Source: Brevibacterium siliguriense
Lineage (GTDB): Bacteria; Actinomycetota; Actinomycetes; Actinomycetales; Brevibacteriaceae
DNA length: 64,000 nt
Direction: 5' to 3'
Assembly: GCF_900105315.1 (NCBI RefSeq)
Contig: NZ_LT629766.1
Span: 2,542,001-2,606,000 of the forward strand
Below are positions 27,268 through 34,921 of the stretch, piece after piece (positions within the stretch are counted from its first letter, which is position 1; every line of letters begins with the position of its first letter). The notes under the pieces are model-generated. The model saw nothing but the letters and a program-made list of their open reading frames with translations, was not told the DNA's origin and ran no database searches. The translations under genes were made by a program, and so were the position numbers.

Positions 27268-27678
27268 ATGGACATCTCGATCAACGCCAGCTTCCTGCCG
27301 CATACCGATGCCGAAGAATCCCTGACCTTCTACCGTGACATCCTCGGCTTCGAGCTGCGCCTCGATGTCGGATCCGGACGCATGCGCTGGCTGACCGTCG
27401 GCCCCGTCGGGCAACCGGACACATCGATCGTGCTCACCCCGCCCGTGACCGACCCGACGATCAGCGACACCGAACGCGAGACCATAGAGGCGCTCATGGC
27501 CAAAGGCAGCTTCGGTGCGATCGTGCTCGCAACCCCGAACGTCGATGAGGCGTTCGCCGAGGTGGAGTCGAAGGGCGCCGATATCGTGCAGGAGCCGATG
27601 GACCAGCCCTATGGTCTGCGGGACTGTGCACTGCGGGACCCCGCCGGCAACATGATCCGCATCCAACAGAGGGACTGA
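27268..27678 (+). CDS. VOC (glyoxalase/bleomycin-resistance fold) protein
   Basis: A 136-residue vicinal-oxygen-chelate protein with paired beta-alpha-beta-beta-beta modules: FLPHTDAEESLTFYRDILGFEL at the N-terminus and VDEAFAEVESKGADIV plus CALRDPAGNMIRI at the C-terminus. This subgroup includes glyoxalases and drug-binding resistance proteins; the substrate is not predictable. It lies between an AraC regulator and a UvrA-like ABC protein, 5 bp before the latter, an arrangement that suggests defence against a toxic compound. Confidence 0.85.
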   Translation: MDISINASFLPHTDAEESLTFYRDILGFELRLDVGSGRMRWLTVGPVGQPDTSIVLTPPVTDPTISDTERETIEALMAKGSFGAIVLATPNVDEAFAEVESKGADIVQEPMDQPYGLRDCALRDPAGNMIRIQQRD

Positions 27679-27683
27679 CACCG

Positions 27684-30056
27684 GTGCACACTGCAGACAG
27701 CCATGACCTCATCCACGTCAGCGGAGCCAGGGAGAACAACCTCAAGAACGTCAGCGTCGAGATCCCCAAACGTCGCCTCACGGTCTTCACCGGAGTCTCC
27801 GGTTCCGGCAAATCCTCATTGGTCTTCCACACCATCGCGGCCGAATCCCAGCGGATGATCAACGAGACCTACTCCGCGTTCGTCCAAGGCTTCATGCCTG
27901 CGATGGCCCGCCCCGAGGTCGACGTGCTCGAGGGTCTGACCACGGCCATCCTCGTCGACCAGGAGCGGATCGGAGCAAACCCGCGTTCCACTGTGGGCAC
28001 GGTCTCGGACATCAACGCGAAGCTGCGCACTCTCTTCGCCAGGCTGGCGGAACCGAACCTCGGATCGACGAACGCCTATTCCTTCAACGTCGCCACGCTC
28101 AGCGGGAAGGGGGCAGTGACCATCGATAAGGGCGAGGGCAAGCAGGTCGAACGCAAGTCCTTCTCCGTCAACGGCGGCATGTGCCCGCACTGTGAGGGAA
28201 TGGGCACGGCCACGGACATCTCCATCGCCGAGGTGGTCGATGAGTCGAAATCATTGAACGACGGAGCCATCACCGTCCCCGGTTACAAACCCGGCGGTTG
28301 GTCCGTGCGTATGTTCTCCGAATCCGGATACTTCGACCCGGACAGACCGATCGCCGACTTCGACGAGACCGAGCGCCACTATCTGCTCTACGCCCAAGGC
28401 GAGAAAGTCAGGATCAACGGCACGAACATCACCTTCGATGGCTTGGTCCCGCGGATCCAACGATCGTTCCTGTCCAAGGACCGGGACTCGATGCAGAAGC
28501 ACATCCGCGAATTCGTGGACCGTGCCGTCGTATTCACCACCTGCCCCGAATGCGAGGGAACCAGGCTCAACGCGGCCGCCCGATCCTCCCAGATCGCCGG
28601 GAAATCGATCGCCGATGTCTGCGCTCTGCAGATCTCGGACATCACCGACTGGCTGGACCGGATCGAGCCGGGGGCCGCCTCGGGGCTGCTCGACTCATTG
28701 CGGGCGGATGTGAAGGCCTTCAACGACATCGGTCTGGGATATCTGTCCCTGGACCGTTCGGCAGGGTCGCTGTCCGGGGGAGAGGCACAGCGGATCAAGC
28801 TCGTCCGTCACCTCGGCTCATCGCTCACAGACGTCACCTACGTCTTCGACGAACCGACGATCGGTCTGCACCCGCACGACATCCGTTCGATGAACGAACT
28901 GCTGCTGGCTCTGCGGGACAAGGGAAACACGGTCCTCGTCGTCGAACACAAACCCGAGACGATCCTCATCGCCGATCACATCGTCGACCTCGGGCCGGGC
29001 GCGGGCAGCAACGGGGGAGAGGTCACCTTCACCGGTACCGTCGCCGGCCTGCGGGAGTCCGATACGCTCACCGGCCGACACCTCGGATACACAGCCGCGC
29101 TCAAGGACGCGGTGCGGGAACCGGAGGGAGCACTCGAGATCCGCGATGCACAGTCGCACAATCTGCGCGATGTCGATGTCGATGTGCCCCTCGGCGTGCT
29201 CACCGTCGTCACTGGTGTCGCAGGCTCCGGCAAGAGCAGCCTCATCGAGGGATCTCTGCGGGGGCGCGATGGGGTTGTGATGATCGATCAGGCGCCGATC
29301 AAGGGATCCAGGCGCAGCAACCCGGCCACGTATATGGGGATGCTCGAGCCCATAAGGAAAGCATTTGCGAAGGCTAATGGGGTCAAACCGGCTCTGTTCA
29401 GCGCGAACTCCGAAGGTGCGTGCCCGGTGTGCAACGGCGCCGGGATCATCTATTCGGATATTGCGCTCATGGGCGGTGTGTCGGCACCGTGTGATGAGTG
29501 CGAGGGCAAGGGCTTCCAGGCAGAAGTGCTCGAATTCACCTTGGGCGGACGGAACATCCGCGAGGTCCTGGATCTGCCGGTCGACGCAGCGATCGAGTAT
29601 TTCGGTGCGGGGGAGTCGCGGATTCCCGCGGTCATCAAGGTCCTCAAGATGCTCGCCGAGGTGGGACTCGGCTATGTGAGCCTCGGCCAACCGCTTACTA
29701 CGCTGTCCGGGGGAGAACGGCAGCGGTTGAAGCTGGCAGTGCATCTGTCGACGAAGGCCGCCGATGCGGCTAAGGTGATCATCCTCGACGAACCGACGAC
29801 TGGTCTGCACCTGGCCGATGTCGAGAACCTGCTGCGGCTGCTCGACAGACTCGTCGATTCTGGACGGACCGTCATCGTCGTCGAACACCATCAGGCGGTG
29901 ATGGCTCATGCCGATCACATCATCGATCTGGGACCCGGCGCGGGACATGACGGAGGTTCGATCGTGTTCGAAGGTACTCCGGCCGAACTGGTCTCGGGAG
30001 CGAAGACGATCGGTTCGCTGACCGCAAAGCATCTGGCTGCATACGTGAATTCCTGA
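27684..30056 (+). CDS. UvrA-like ABC ATPase (drug-resistance type)
   Basis: A 790-residue paralogue of UvrA, shorter than the repair UvrA (about 950). Two ABC modules are present: Walker A GVSGSGKSS (about residues 34-42) and GVAGSGKSS (about 511-519), with signatures SGGEAQRIKL and SGGERQRLKL and Walker B VFDEPTIGLHP and ILDEPTTGLHL. Zinc-finger Cys pairs remain (CPHC, CPEC, CPVC, CDEC). Such proteins protect against DNA-binding drugs (DrrC-like) rather than replacing UvrA. Start GTG 27684; co-oriented with AraC and VOC genes. Confidence 0.88.
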   Translation: MHTADSHDLIHVSGARENNLKNVSVEIPKRRLTVFTGVSGSGKSSLVFHTIAAESQRMINETYSAFVQGFMPAMARPEVDVLEGLTTAILVDQERIGANPRSTVGTVSDINAKLRTLFARLAEPNLGSTNAYSFNVATLSGKGAVTIDKGEGKQVERKSFSVNGGMCPHCEGMGTATDISIAEVVDESKSLNDGAITVPGYKPGGWSVRMFSESGYFDPDRPIADFDETERHYLLYAQGEKVRINGTNITFDGLVPRIQRSFLSKDRDSMQKHIREFVDRAVVFTTCPECEGTRLNAAARSSQIAGKSIADVCALQISDITDWLDRIEPGAASGLLDSLRADVKAFNDIGLGYLSLDRSAGSLSGGEAQRIKLVRHLGSSLTDVTYVFDEPTIGLHPHDIRSMNELLLALRDKGNTVLVVEHKPETILIADHIVDLGPGAGSNGGEVTFTGTVAGLRESDTLTGRHLGYTAALKDAVREPEGALEIRDAQSHNLRDVDVDVPLGVLTVVTGVAGSGKSSLIEGSLRGRDGVVMIDQAPIKGSRRSNPATYMGMLEPIRKAFAKANGVKPALFSANSEGACPVCNGAGIIYSDIALMGGVSAPCDECEGKGFQAEVLEFTLGGRNIREVLDLPVDAAIEYFGAGESRIPAVIKVLKMLAEVGLGYVSLGQPLTTLSGGERQRLKLAVHLSTKAADAAKVIILDEPTTGLHLADVENLLRLLDRLVDSGRTVIVVEHHQAVMAHADHIIDLGPGAGHDGGSIVFEGTPAELVSGAKTIGSLTAKHLAAYVNS

Positions 30057-30240
30057 TCCGGAGACAGCTTTCTGCCCGAAGAATCGAAGGTCTGCAATCA
30101 GGGGAGTCGTCGGTGGTCGGGCCCTGACTGCCTTGGTCAGGAGACGGGGGAGCCGCATCCGTTCAGGTTCTGCTCAGGTTCCGCGGAGGCGATTCGCACG
30201 CTGAATTCACGGTCTCGGGTTCAAATGCGGCAATCGATTC

Positions 30241-30277
30241 GTTACGGTGTATAACAGCTCGGTAACGACCGAGTTAC
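30241..30277 (+). promoter_or_regulatory. NTAAC direct repeats upstream of rpf
   Basis: ATAAC (30251) and GTAAC (30262) are spaced 11 bp start to start, flanked by GTTAC at 30241 and 30273 (the reverse complement of GTAAC), again at 10-11 bp steps. The layout matches that upstream of the RlpA-like gene at 22788-22833. Confidence 0.5.
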
Positions 30278-30313
30278 AGAATCGAAATGCAGTCGTACTT
30301 TGGAGAAGACACA

Positions 30314-30790
30314 GTGAACCTCTACAGCACAAGCCTCCGCAAGGTCGCCCTGCTTGCTGGTGCCGGCGCAGTCGCAGCCGCCGGGCTGACCGGGATGAGC
30401 GCGGCCCAGCCGGCACAGGCATCTGAGCAGGGCGTCTGGGACAAGGTCGCCGAATGCGAATCCGGCGGTGACTGGCATATCAATACCGGAAACGGATACT
30501 ACGGCGGACTGCAGTTCTCCGCCCAGACCTGGAACGCCTTCGGTGGGTCGGGCACTGCGGATGAGCACAGCAAGGCAGAGCAGATCGACATCGCTCAGAA
30601 GGTGCTCAAGGAGCAGGGTCCGGGCGCATGGCCGGTCTGCGGCGAAAAGGCCGGACTGACCAAGTCCAACGGCGCGGCCGATGAAGGCGGCGGATCCGGC
30701 GACGACGGCAAGAAGGACGACGGCGGCTCCAAGGATGACGGAGACAGCGGCAAGGTCGGTCTCGCCGGCAACGTTACCGTCAGCGGCTGA
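30314..30790 (+). CDS. rpf: Resuscitation-promoting factor-like muralytic transglycosylase
   Basis: A 158-residue secreted protein. A signal peptide (about residues 1-36, ending AQPAQASE) leads to the Rpf domain: VWDKVAECESGGDW carries the catalytic Glu, followed by YYGGLQFSAQTWNAFGG and GPGAWPVCGEKAGL. Rpf enzymes cleave peptidoglycan and help resuscitate dormant cells. The tail is a Gly/Asp/Lys low-complexity stretch without LysM or G5 domain. GTG 30314 is chosen because TGGAGAAG lies 5 nt upstream; an in-frame ATG at 30287 lacks a ribosome site. Confidence 0.92.
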   Translation: MNLYSTSLRKVALLAGAGAVAAAGLTGMSAAQPAQASEQGVWDKVAECESGGDWHINTGNGYYGGLQFSAQTWNAFGGSGTADEHSKAEQIDIAQKVLKEQGPGAWPVCGEKAGLTKSNGAADEGGGSGDDGKKDDGGSKDDGDSGKVGLAGNVTVSG

Positions 30791-30852
30791 GACCGCACGC
30801 TGAGCTGATGATCGATGATCTGCAGGCACGCAGCGTGCGCTGTGATCGTCAC

Positions 30853-30888
30853 ATGGCCGTGAGCGACACGTTCGTCGCTCACGGCCAT
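30853..30888 (+). terminator. Intrinsic terminator after rpf
   Basis: A perfect 15-bp stem (ATGGCCGTGAGCGAC at 30853-30867, complement at 30874-30888) with a 6-nt loop, about 60 nt after the rpf stop. The space from here to the next gene holds the palindrome at 31052 and AT-rich sequence but no gene. Confidence 0.82.
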
Positions 30889-31051
30889 TGTCGTGGAATT
30901 GACGTCGTAGTACTGAAATAGGGCGTTCCGCACGGCTATTCGCACCGCAGTCTGCCTAAAACGCCGATAATATACATTATGTTAAGTAAGGCTGTTGAGC
31001 TGATCCCCCTCGTGACCACACGCTCGCCGATGGCCTGACTGATAGCATGTG

Positions 31052-31063
31052 TACTGAACAGTA
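31052..31063. promoter_or_regulatory. Candidate operator upstream of the DUF4442 gene
   Basis: TACTGAACAGTA has arms TACTG and CAGTA around AA, 28 nt before the start codon, where a promoter -10 region is expected. A TetR-type site is possible; the regulator is unknown. Confidence 0.3.
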
Positions 31064-31090
31064 ACTCAGATCATAGTCAGGGGCGCCTCC

Positions 31091-31609
31091 ATGACCGCAG
31101 ACACCACAGCCGTGCAGACCGCCGAATCGGCACCCATCTTCAAGCTCTGGAAGAAGATGCAGGAGATGCCTCTGGGCGGCCTCGTCGGTTCATGGCTGTT
31201 CTCTCAGGGCATCTGCATCAAAGCACCCTACTTCCGTACTGTGCGCCCGCAGATCAAAGAGCTGCGCCCCGGGCTGTGCCGCGTCACTGCACCTAACCGC
31301 CGCGGAATGCATAACCATATCGGCACCTATCACGCGATCGCGTCGTGCAATATGGCCGAAGTCGCCGCCGGCGTCATGACAGAGGCGACCGTGCCGCCCA
31401 CTCACCGCTGGATCCCAGCGGGAATGACCGTGGAATACAACGCCAAGGCCAGCAAAGGGCCGGTCACGGCCGTCGCCCGGCTTGAGGAGATCCCGGAATT
31501 CGGCGAGGAGAAGTTCGACCTGGTCGTCCCCGTCGATGTCCTCGACGCGAATGGCATCGCCTTCGTCGCCGCGCGCATCAACATGTACATCTCACCGAAG
31601 AAGTGCTGA
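31091..31609 (+). CDS. DUF4442 hotdog-fold protein (putative acyl-CoA thioesterase)
   Basis: A 172-residue protein matching the DUF4442 branch of the hotdog thioesterase superfamily. Landmarks are APYFRTVRPQIKEL, NRRGMHNHIGTYHAIASCNMAEVAAG (the long central helix region with the Asn-His motif) and VEYNAKASKGPVTAVA. Members probably hydrolyse or bind acyl-CoA thioesters. There is no signal peptide. It is monocistronic, preceded by a 12-bp palindrome, and followed by a 470-nt stretch without an intact gene. Confidence 0.82.
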   Translation: MTADTTAVQTAESAPIFKLWKKMQEMPLGGLVGSWLFSQGICIKAPYFRTVRPQIKELRPGLCRVTAPNRRGMHNHIGTYHAIASCNMAEVAAGVMTEATVPPTHRWIPAGMTVEYNAKASKGPVTAVARLEEIPEFGEEKFDLVVPVDVLDANGIAFVAARINMYISPKKC

Positions 31610-31648
31610 AGCACCGAGGTTCCAACCGGCCACCGCTGGGAGAATCCG

Positions 31649-31831
31649 TCACCGACCCGACAGCAGCAGCACGCGCTGAGCGTGCGTGACTCCCCCGCCG
31701 ATCAGATGATTGATGAGCTCTGCATTCGACCAGTCTGCCGCCCCGCTCGTCCGATTCAGATCGGAGGTGCGGACTCGACGGAGGGCTGTGGCCCAACATG
31801 CTTCTGCCTGATCTAGCCGAGTGGTCGCAAC
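31649..31831 (-). pseudogene. Remnant of a DinB/maleylpyruvate-isomerase-like N-terminal region
   Basis: About 60 codons on the minus strand (from ATTRLDQAEACWATALRRV through AADWSNAELINHL to the stop at 31649) resemble the N-terminal helical part of DinB_2/mycothiol-dependent maleylpyruvate isomerase proteins. The frame has no proper start and stops after RVLLLSGR, where a complete protein would run another 100 or more residues. The rest of the 31610-32082 gap shows nothing coding, so this looks like a deletion relic. Confidence 0.5.
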
Positions 31832-32017
31832 TCCATCCACGCCCTCAGCCTGAGCCCGAATGCCTGGGCCCGTACTCGACGGTCTCGGGTGGTGTCGTTC
31901 TGCATGGCGGGACGGGTGTCGGAAATCGCCCCCATGAGTCTCGAATGTTGAGATCTTCGGGTCAAACCATGGTCCTGACCGATTGGTCTGTATAAATTGT
32001 TCCTGCGCACTCCTCGA

Positions 32018-32027
32018 TGGTATACCA
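32018..32027. promoter_or_regulatory. Candidate GntR-type operator of the DUF5058 operon
   Basis: TGGTATACCA is a perfect 10-bp palindrome matching the loose GntR-family pattern (inverted TGGT..ACCA). A likely -10 TATAAA lies at 31991-31996, so the site sits just downstream of the expected transcription start, where a repressor would act. GGTCCTGACC at 31971-31980 may be a second, weaker site. Confidence 0.4.
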
Positions 32028-32082
32028 ATGTGGCTTGCCGTCCTGCGCCCCTGCAACTCGACAATGAAGTGAGGAGCTGACC

Positions 32083-32829
32083 ATGACCGTGGCCAGCGGT
32101 TCGGCCGACTACATCGGCCTCGCAAATGCCCCGATACTCTGGATACTCGCAATGGCGGTGATGGGCGTCGTAGTCGTGCAGTCGCTCATCTACATGACTG
32201 CGGTGAAGAAGAACGCCGCGTCCGCGGGAATGAGCCAAGAGGAAGTCCGTTCGGCCTTCCGCGCCGGCGGAGTCGCCGCGATCGGACCATCCCTGTCGGT
32301 GGTGCTCGTCGCTATCGCCCTCCTGCCGCTGTTTGGCACTCCCCCGGTCATCGTCCGCGTCGGACTCATCGGATCCGCCGCCACGGAGGTGGCCTCAGCG
32401 TCACTGGCGGCCGGCACCATGGGAGCGAATCTCGGCGATGAGACCTTCACCCGCGGAGTGTTCATCGTCGCTCTCATGGCGATGAGCCTCTCGGGCGCAG
32501 GCTGGATGATCTCGACCCTCATCCTCACCCCGATCTTCAAACGCAGCTCCCACAAGCTCGAGAAGGTCAACCCCGCGCTCATGTCGATCATCCCGGGCGC
32601 CGCACTGCTCGCAGCGTTCGCTGCCCTGACCTTCCGTGAGCTGCCGAAGTCGCCGACACATGTCATCGCCGTCATTGTCTCGGCGGTAGTGATGAGCATC
32701 TGTCTGCTGTTGGCCAAAACGCTCAAACAGCACTGGCTGAAGGAATGGGGACTGGGATTCTCCCTGCTCATCGGTCTCGTCGCTGCCTATTTCGCCCACT
32801 ACGCCGGTCTCGGACTGCCGGAAGCCTGA
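32083..32829 (+). CDS. DUF5058 integral membrane protein
   Basis: A 248-residue protein with about six hydrophobic helices (near residues 16-35, 60-82, 105-135, 140-160, 180-200 and 225-245), matching the DUF5058 family, of unknown function. A loop with GMSQEEVRSAFRAGGVAAIGPS follows the first helix; the second half is Ala/Gly/Ser-rich (AATEVASASLAAGTMGANLG). GGAG lies 8 nt before the ATG. It is the first gene of a four-gene run with a second membrane protein, an M20 amidohydrolase and an amidase, so it may be one subunit of a transporter for amide-linked substrates. Confidence 0.75.
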   Translation: MTVASGSADYIGLANAPILWILAMAVMGVVVVQSLIYMTAVKKNAASAGMSQEEVRSAFRAGGVAAIGPSLSVVLVAIALLPLFGTPPVIVRVGLIGSAATEVASASLAAGTMGANLGDETFTRGVFIVALMAMSLSGAGWMISTLILTPIFKRSSHKLEKVNPALMSIIPGAALLAAFAALTFRELPKSPTHVIAVIVSAVVMSICLLLAKTLKQHWLKEWGLGFSLLIGLVAAYFAHYAGLGLPEA

Positions 32830-32838
32830 GGAGAGACC

Positions 32839-33576
32839 ATGTCATCGATCATCACATCACCCTCACACGCGGCATTCGAACGCACGACCGGCCGGTGGGG
32901 TTCGATCACGCTGTTCATCGGATTCCTCATCGCCACCTCGGTGCCCTTCTATCTGCTCTTCGTTGCGGATGCGAACATTGATTTCGGGGAGATCTTGAAG
33001 GGATTCCTCGCCGTGTTCGCCGTCTACGGTGTCTTCTACATCGTCGAACCACTCACCTACTTCCCGATCCTCGGGCCCGCAGGCATGTACCAGGCCTTCA
33101 TGATCGGCAATGTGTCGAACAAACTGCTGCCCTCGGCGATCGTGGCTCAGGACGCAATCGGGGCGAAGCCGGGCACACGCAAGGGCGAGTATGCGGCAAC
33201 GATGGCGATCTGCGGAGCCGCGATCATCCACGTCGCCTCAATGGTCCTCTTCGTCGGCATCCTCGGCACCTGGCTCGTCGCCCTCATTCCCGAGCCGATC
33301 ACCCTCGTCGCGAAGCTCTACATCCTCCCGGCCATCCTCGGCGGCGTCACCGTCCAGCTCATCGCATCACTCAAACAGCTGAAGTCGACGCTCATCGCCC
33401 TCGGTATGGCGGCGCTGGTCATCCTCGTCCTCGTGCGGCTGGTTCCCGTGCTCGCGCCCGGCGACGTCGCCATCGTGGTGTTCCTGACCATCCTCATCAC
33501 CTGGTTCACACGCAACAAGTCGGTCACGGACAAGAGACCCGACAGCGACGGCACCGACACTGTCGGCATCAACTGA
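32839..33576 (+). CDS. Integral membrane protein, partner of the DUF5058 protein
   Basis: A 245-residue protein with about six hydrophobic helices and a polar tail (NKSVTDKRPDSD). Conserved-looking loops include FPILGPAGMYQAFMIGNVSNKL and AIGAKPGTRKGEYAATMAICGAA. I recognise no functional family; it probably forms a pair with the DUF5058 protein encoded 9 bp upstream, as the two are similar in size and topology. GAGGAGAG precedes the ATG. The amidohydrolase gene begins about 100 bp later. No ATPase or binding protein is encoded nearby. Confidence 0.7.
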   Translation: MSSIITSPSHAAFERTTGRWGSITLFIGFLIATSVPFYLLFVADANIDFGEILKGFLAVFAVYGVFYIVEPLTYFPILGPAGMYQAFMIGNVSNKLLPSAIVAQDAIGAKPGTRKGEYAATMAICGAAIIHVASMVLFVGILGTWLVALIPEPITLVAKLYILPAILGGVTVQLIASLKQLKSTLIALGMAALVILVLVRLVPVLAPGDVAIVVFLTILITWFTRNKSVTDKRPDSDGTDTVGIN

Positions 33577-33679
33577 CGGCTGACAACGGACTTCGGTCGG
33601 TGTTCGTCCGCCGAGACCGACCCCCCCACATCCGACAATTCCTGCCAAAATGGCATCAGACCACTGCTGAAAGGACATC

Positions 33680-34921
33680 ATGTCTCTCAATCCCGCTCTC
33701 CGCGCGTCGATCAGCGCCGACCTCGACCAGACGATTGCCGACTACAAGCACTTCCACCGCACTCCGGAACTGTCGATGCAGGAGACGAATACTGCCGCAG
33801 AGATCGCCTCCCGGCTCCAGGCCCTCGGCCTGCAGACACACATCTTCGGCGGAACCGGAGTCGTCGCTGTGATCGAGAACGGTGCCGGTCCGGTCATCGG
33901 CTACCGTGCCGACATCGACGGACTGCCGATCACCGAGGACACCGGATACGACTACGCCTCCACTGCGGAAGGCGCTCTTCCCGACGGAGAGACCACGAAG
34001 GTCATGCACGGCTGCGGCCACGACACTCACATCACCGTCGGTCTCTACCTCGCCAAGCACCTCGTCGCACACAGGAACCTGTGGTCGGGAACCGTCGTCA
34101 TGCTCTTCCAGCCCGGTGAGGAGACCGGCCAAGGTGCGCGCGCCATGCTCGATGACGGACTGTGGGATGAGATCGTGCGCCCCGAGGTCATCTTCGGTCA
34201 GCACGTGTGGCCCGGTGCCGCCGGCCACCTCTACGTCAGCAGCGGCACCGCCATGGCGATGTCCGACTGCCTGCGCGTGACCGTCAAGGGCAAGCAGGCG
34301 CACGGGTCCCAGCCGGAGAACGCGATCGACCCGATCGTCCTCGGCGCCTATATGATCACCCGGCTCCAATCGGTCGTGTCACGCGAGATCTCGGGCCGCG
34401 ACATGTCGGTCGTCACTGTCGGGACCTTCCACGGCGGACTCAAAGAGAACATCATCCCCGACTCCGCCGAATTCAAACTCAATATCCGCACCTTCACCGA
34501 GGAAGTCCGTGCAGTCGTCCTCGACCGGGTCAGGCGCATCATCCTCGCCGAGGCCCAGGCGTCCGGAGCTCCGGAACCCGAGATCGAAGAGATGTATCGG
34601 TTCCCGCGCTGCTTCAACGACCCCGAGGAGACCGAGTCGTTCCTCACCCATGCCGGAGCCGAACTCGGCGCCGAACAGGTCCACCTGACCGAGCCGGCCA
34701 CCGGCAGCGAGGATGTCGGAGCGTTCGGCGATGACATCGGCGTCCCGTACGTGTACTGGTTCTTCGGAGGCTACTCCCCCGAGAAGTTCGCTGACGGTCA
34801 GACCCCGCCCGGGAATCACTCTCCGTTCTTCGCTCCCGACGATGTCGAGACCACTCTCGAGACCGGCATCAGAGCCGCGCTGTCCGCGGTGCTGAGCAAG
34901 GTCGGAAAGGACCGCGAATGA
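33680..34921 (+). CDS. M20D-family amidohydrolase (N-acyl-amino acid hydrolase-like)
   Basis: A 413-residue metal-dependent hydrolase of the hippurate/indole-acetyl-amino-acid hydrolase group. Metal-binding sequences are HRTPELSMQE, GYRADIDGLPI, MHGCGHDTHI (CGHD with His and Asp), FQPGEETGQGAR and the late PPGNHSPFF. It cleaves N-acyl or peptide amide bonds. No signal peptide is seen, so the substrate must be imported, plausibly by the two upstream membrane proteins. GAAAGGA precedes the ATG, and the stop overlaps the amidase start by 4 nt (ATGA). Confidence 0.9.
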   Translation: MSLNPALRASISADLDQTIADYKHFHRTPELSMQETNTAAEIASRLQALGLQTHIFGGTGVVAVIENGAGPVIGYRADIDGLPITEDTGYDYASTAEGALPDGETTKVMHGCGHDTHITVGLYLAKHLVAHRNLWSGTVVMLFQPGEETGQGARAMLDDGLWDEIVRPEVIFGQHVWPGAAGHLYVSSGTAMAMSDCLRVTVKGKQAHGSQPENAIDPIVLGAYMITRLQSVVSREISGRDMSVVTVGTFHGGLKENIIPDSAEFKLNIRTFTEEVRAVVLDRVRRIILAEAQASGAPEPEIEEMYRFPRCFNDPEETESFLTHAGAELGAEQVHLTEPATGSEDVGAFGDDIGVPYVYWFFGGYSPEKFADGQTPPGNHSPFFAPDDVETTLETGIRAALSAVLSKVGKDRE

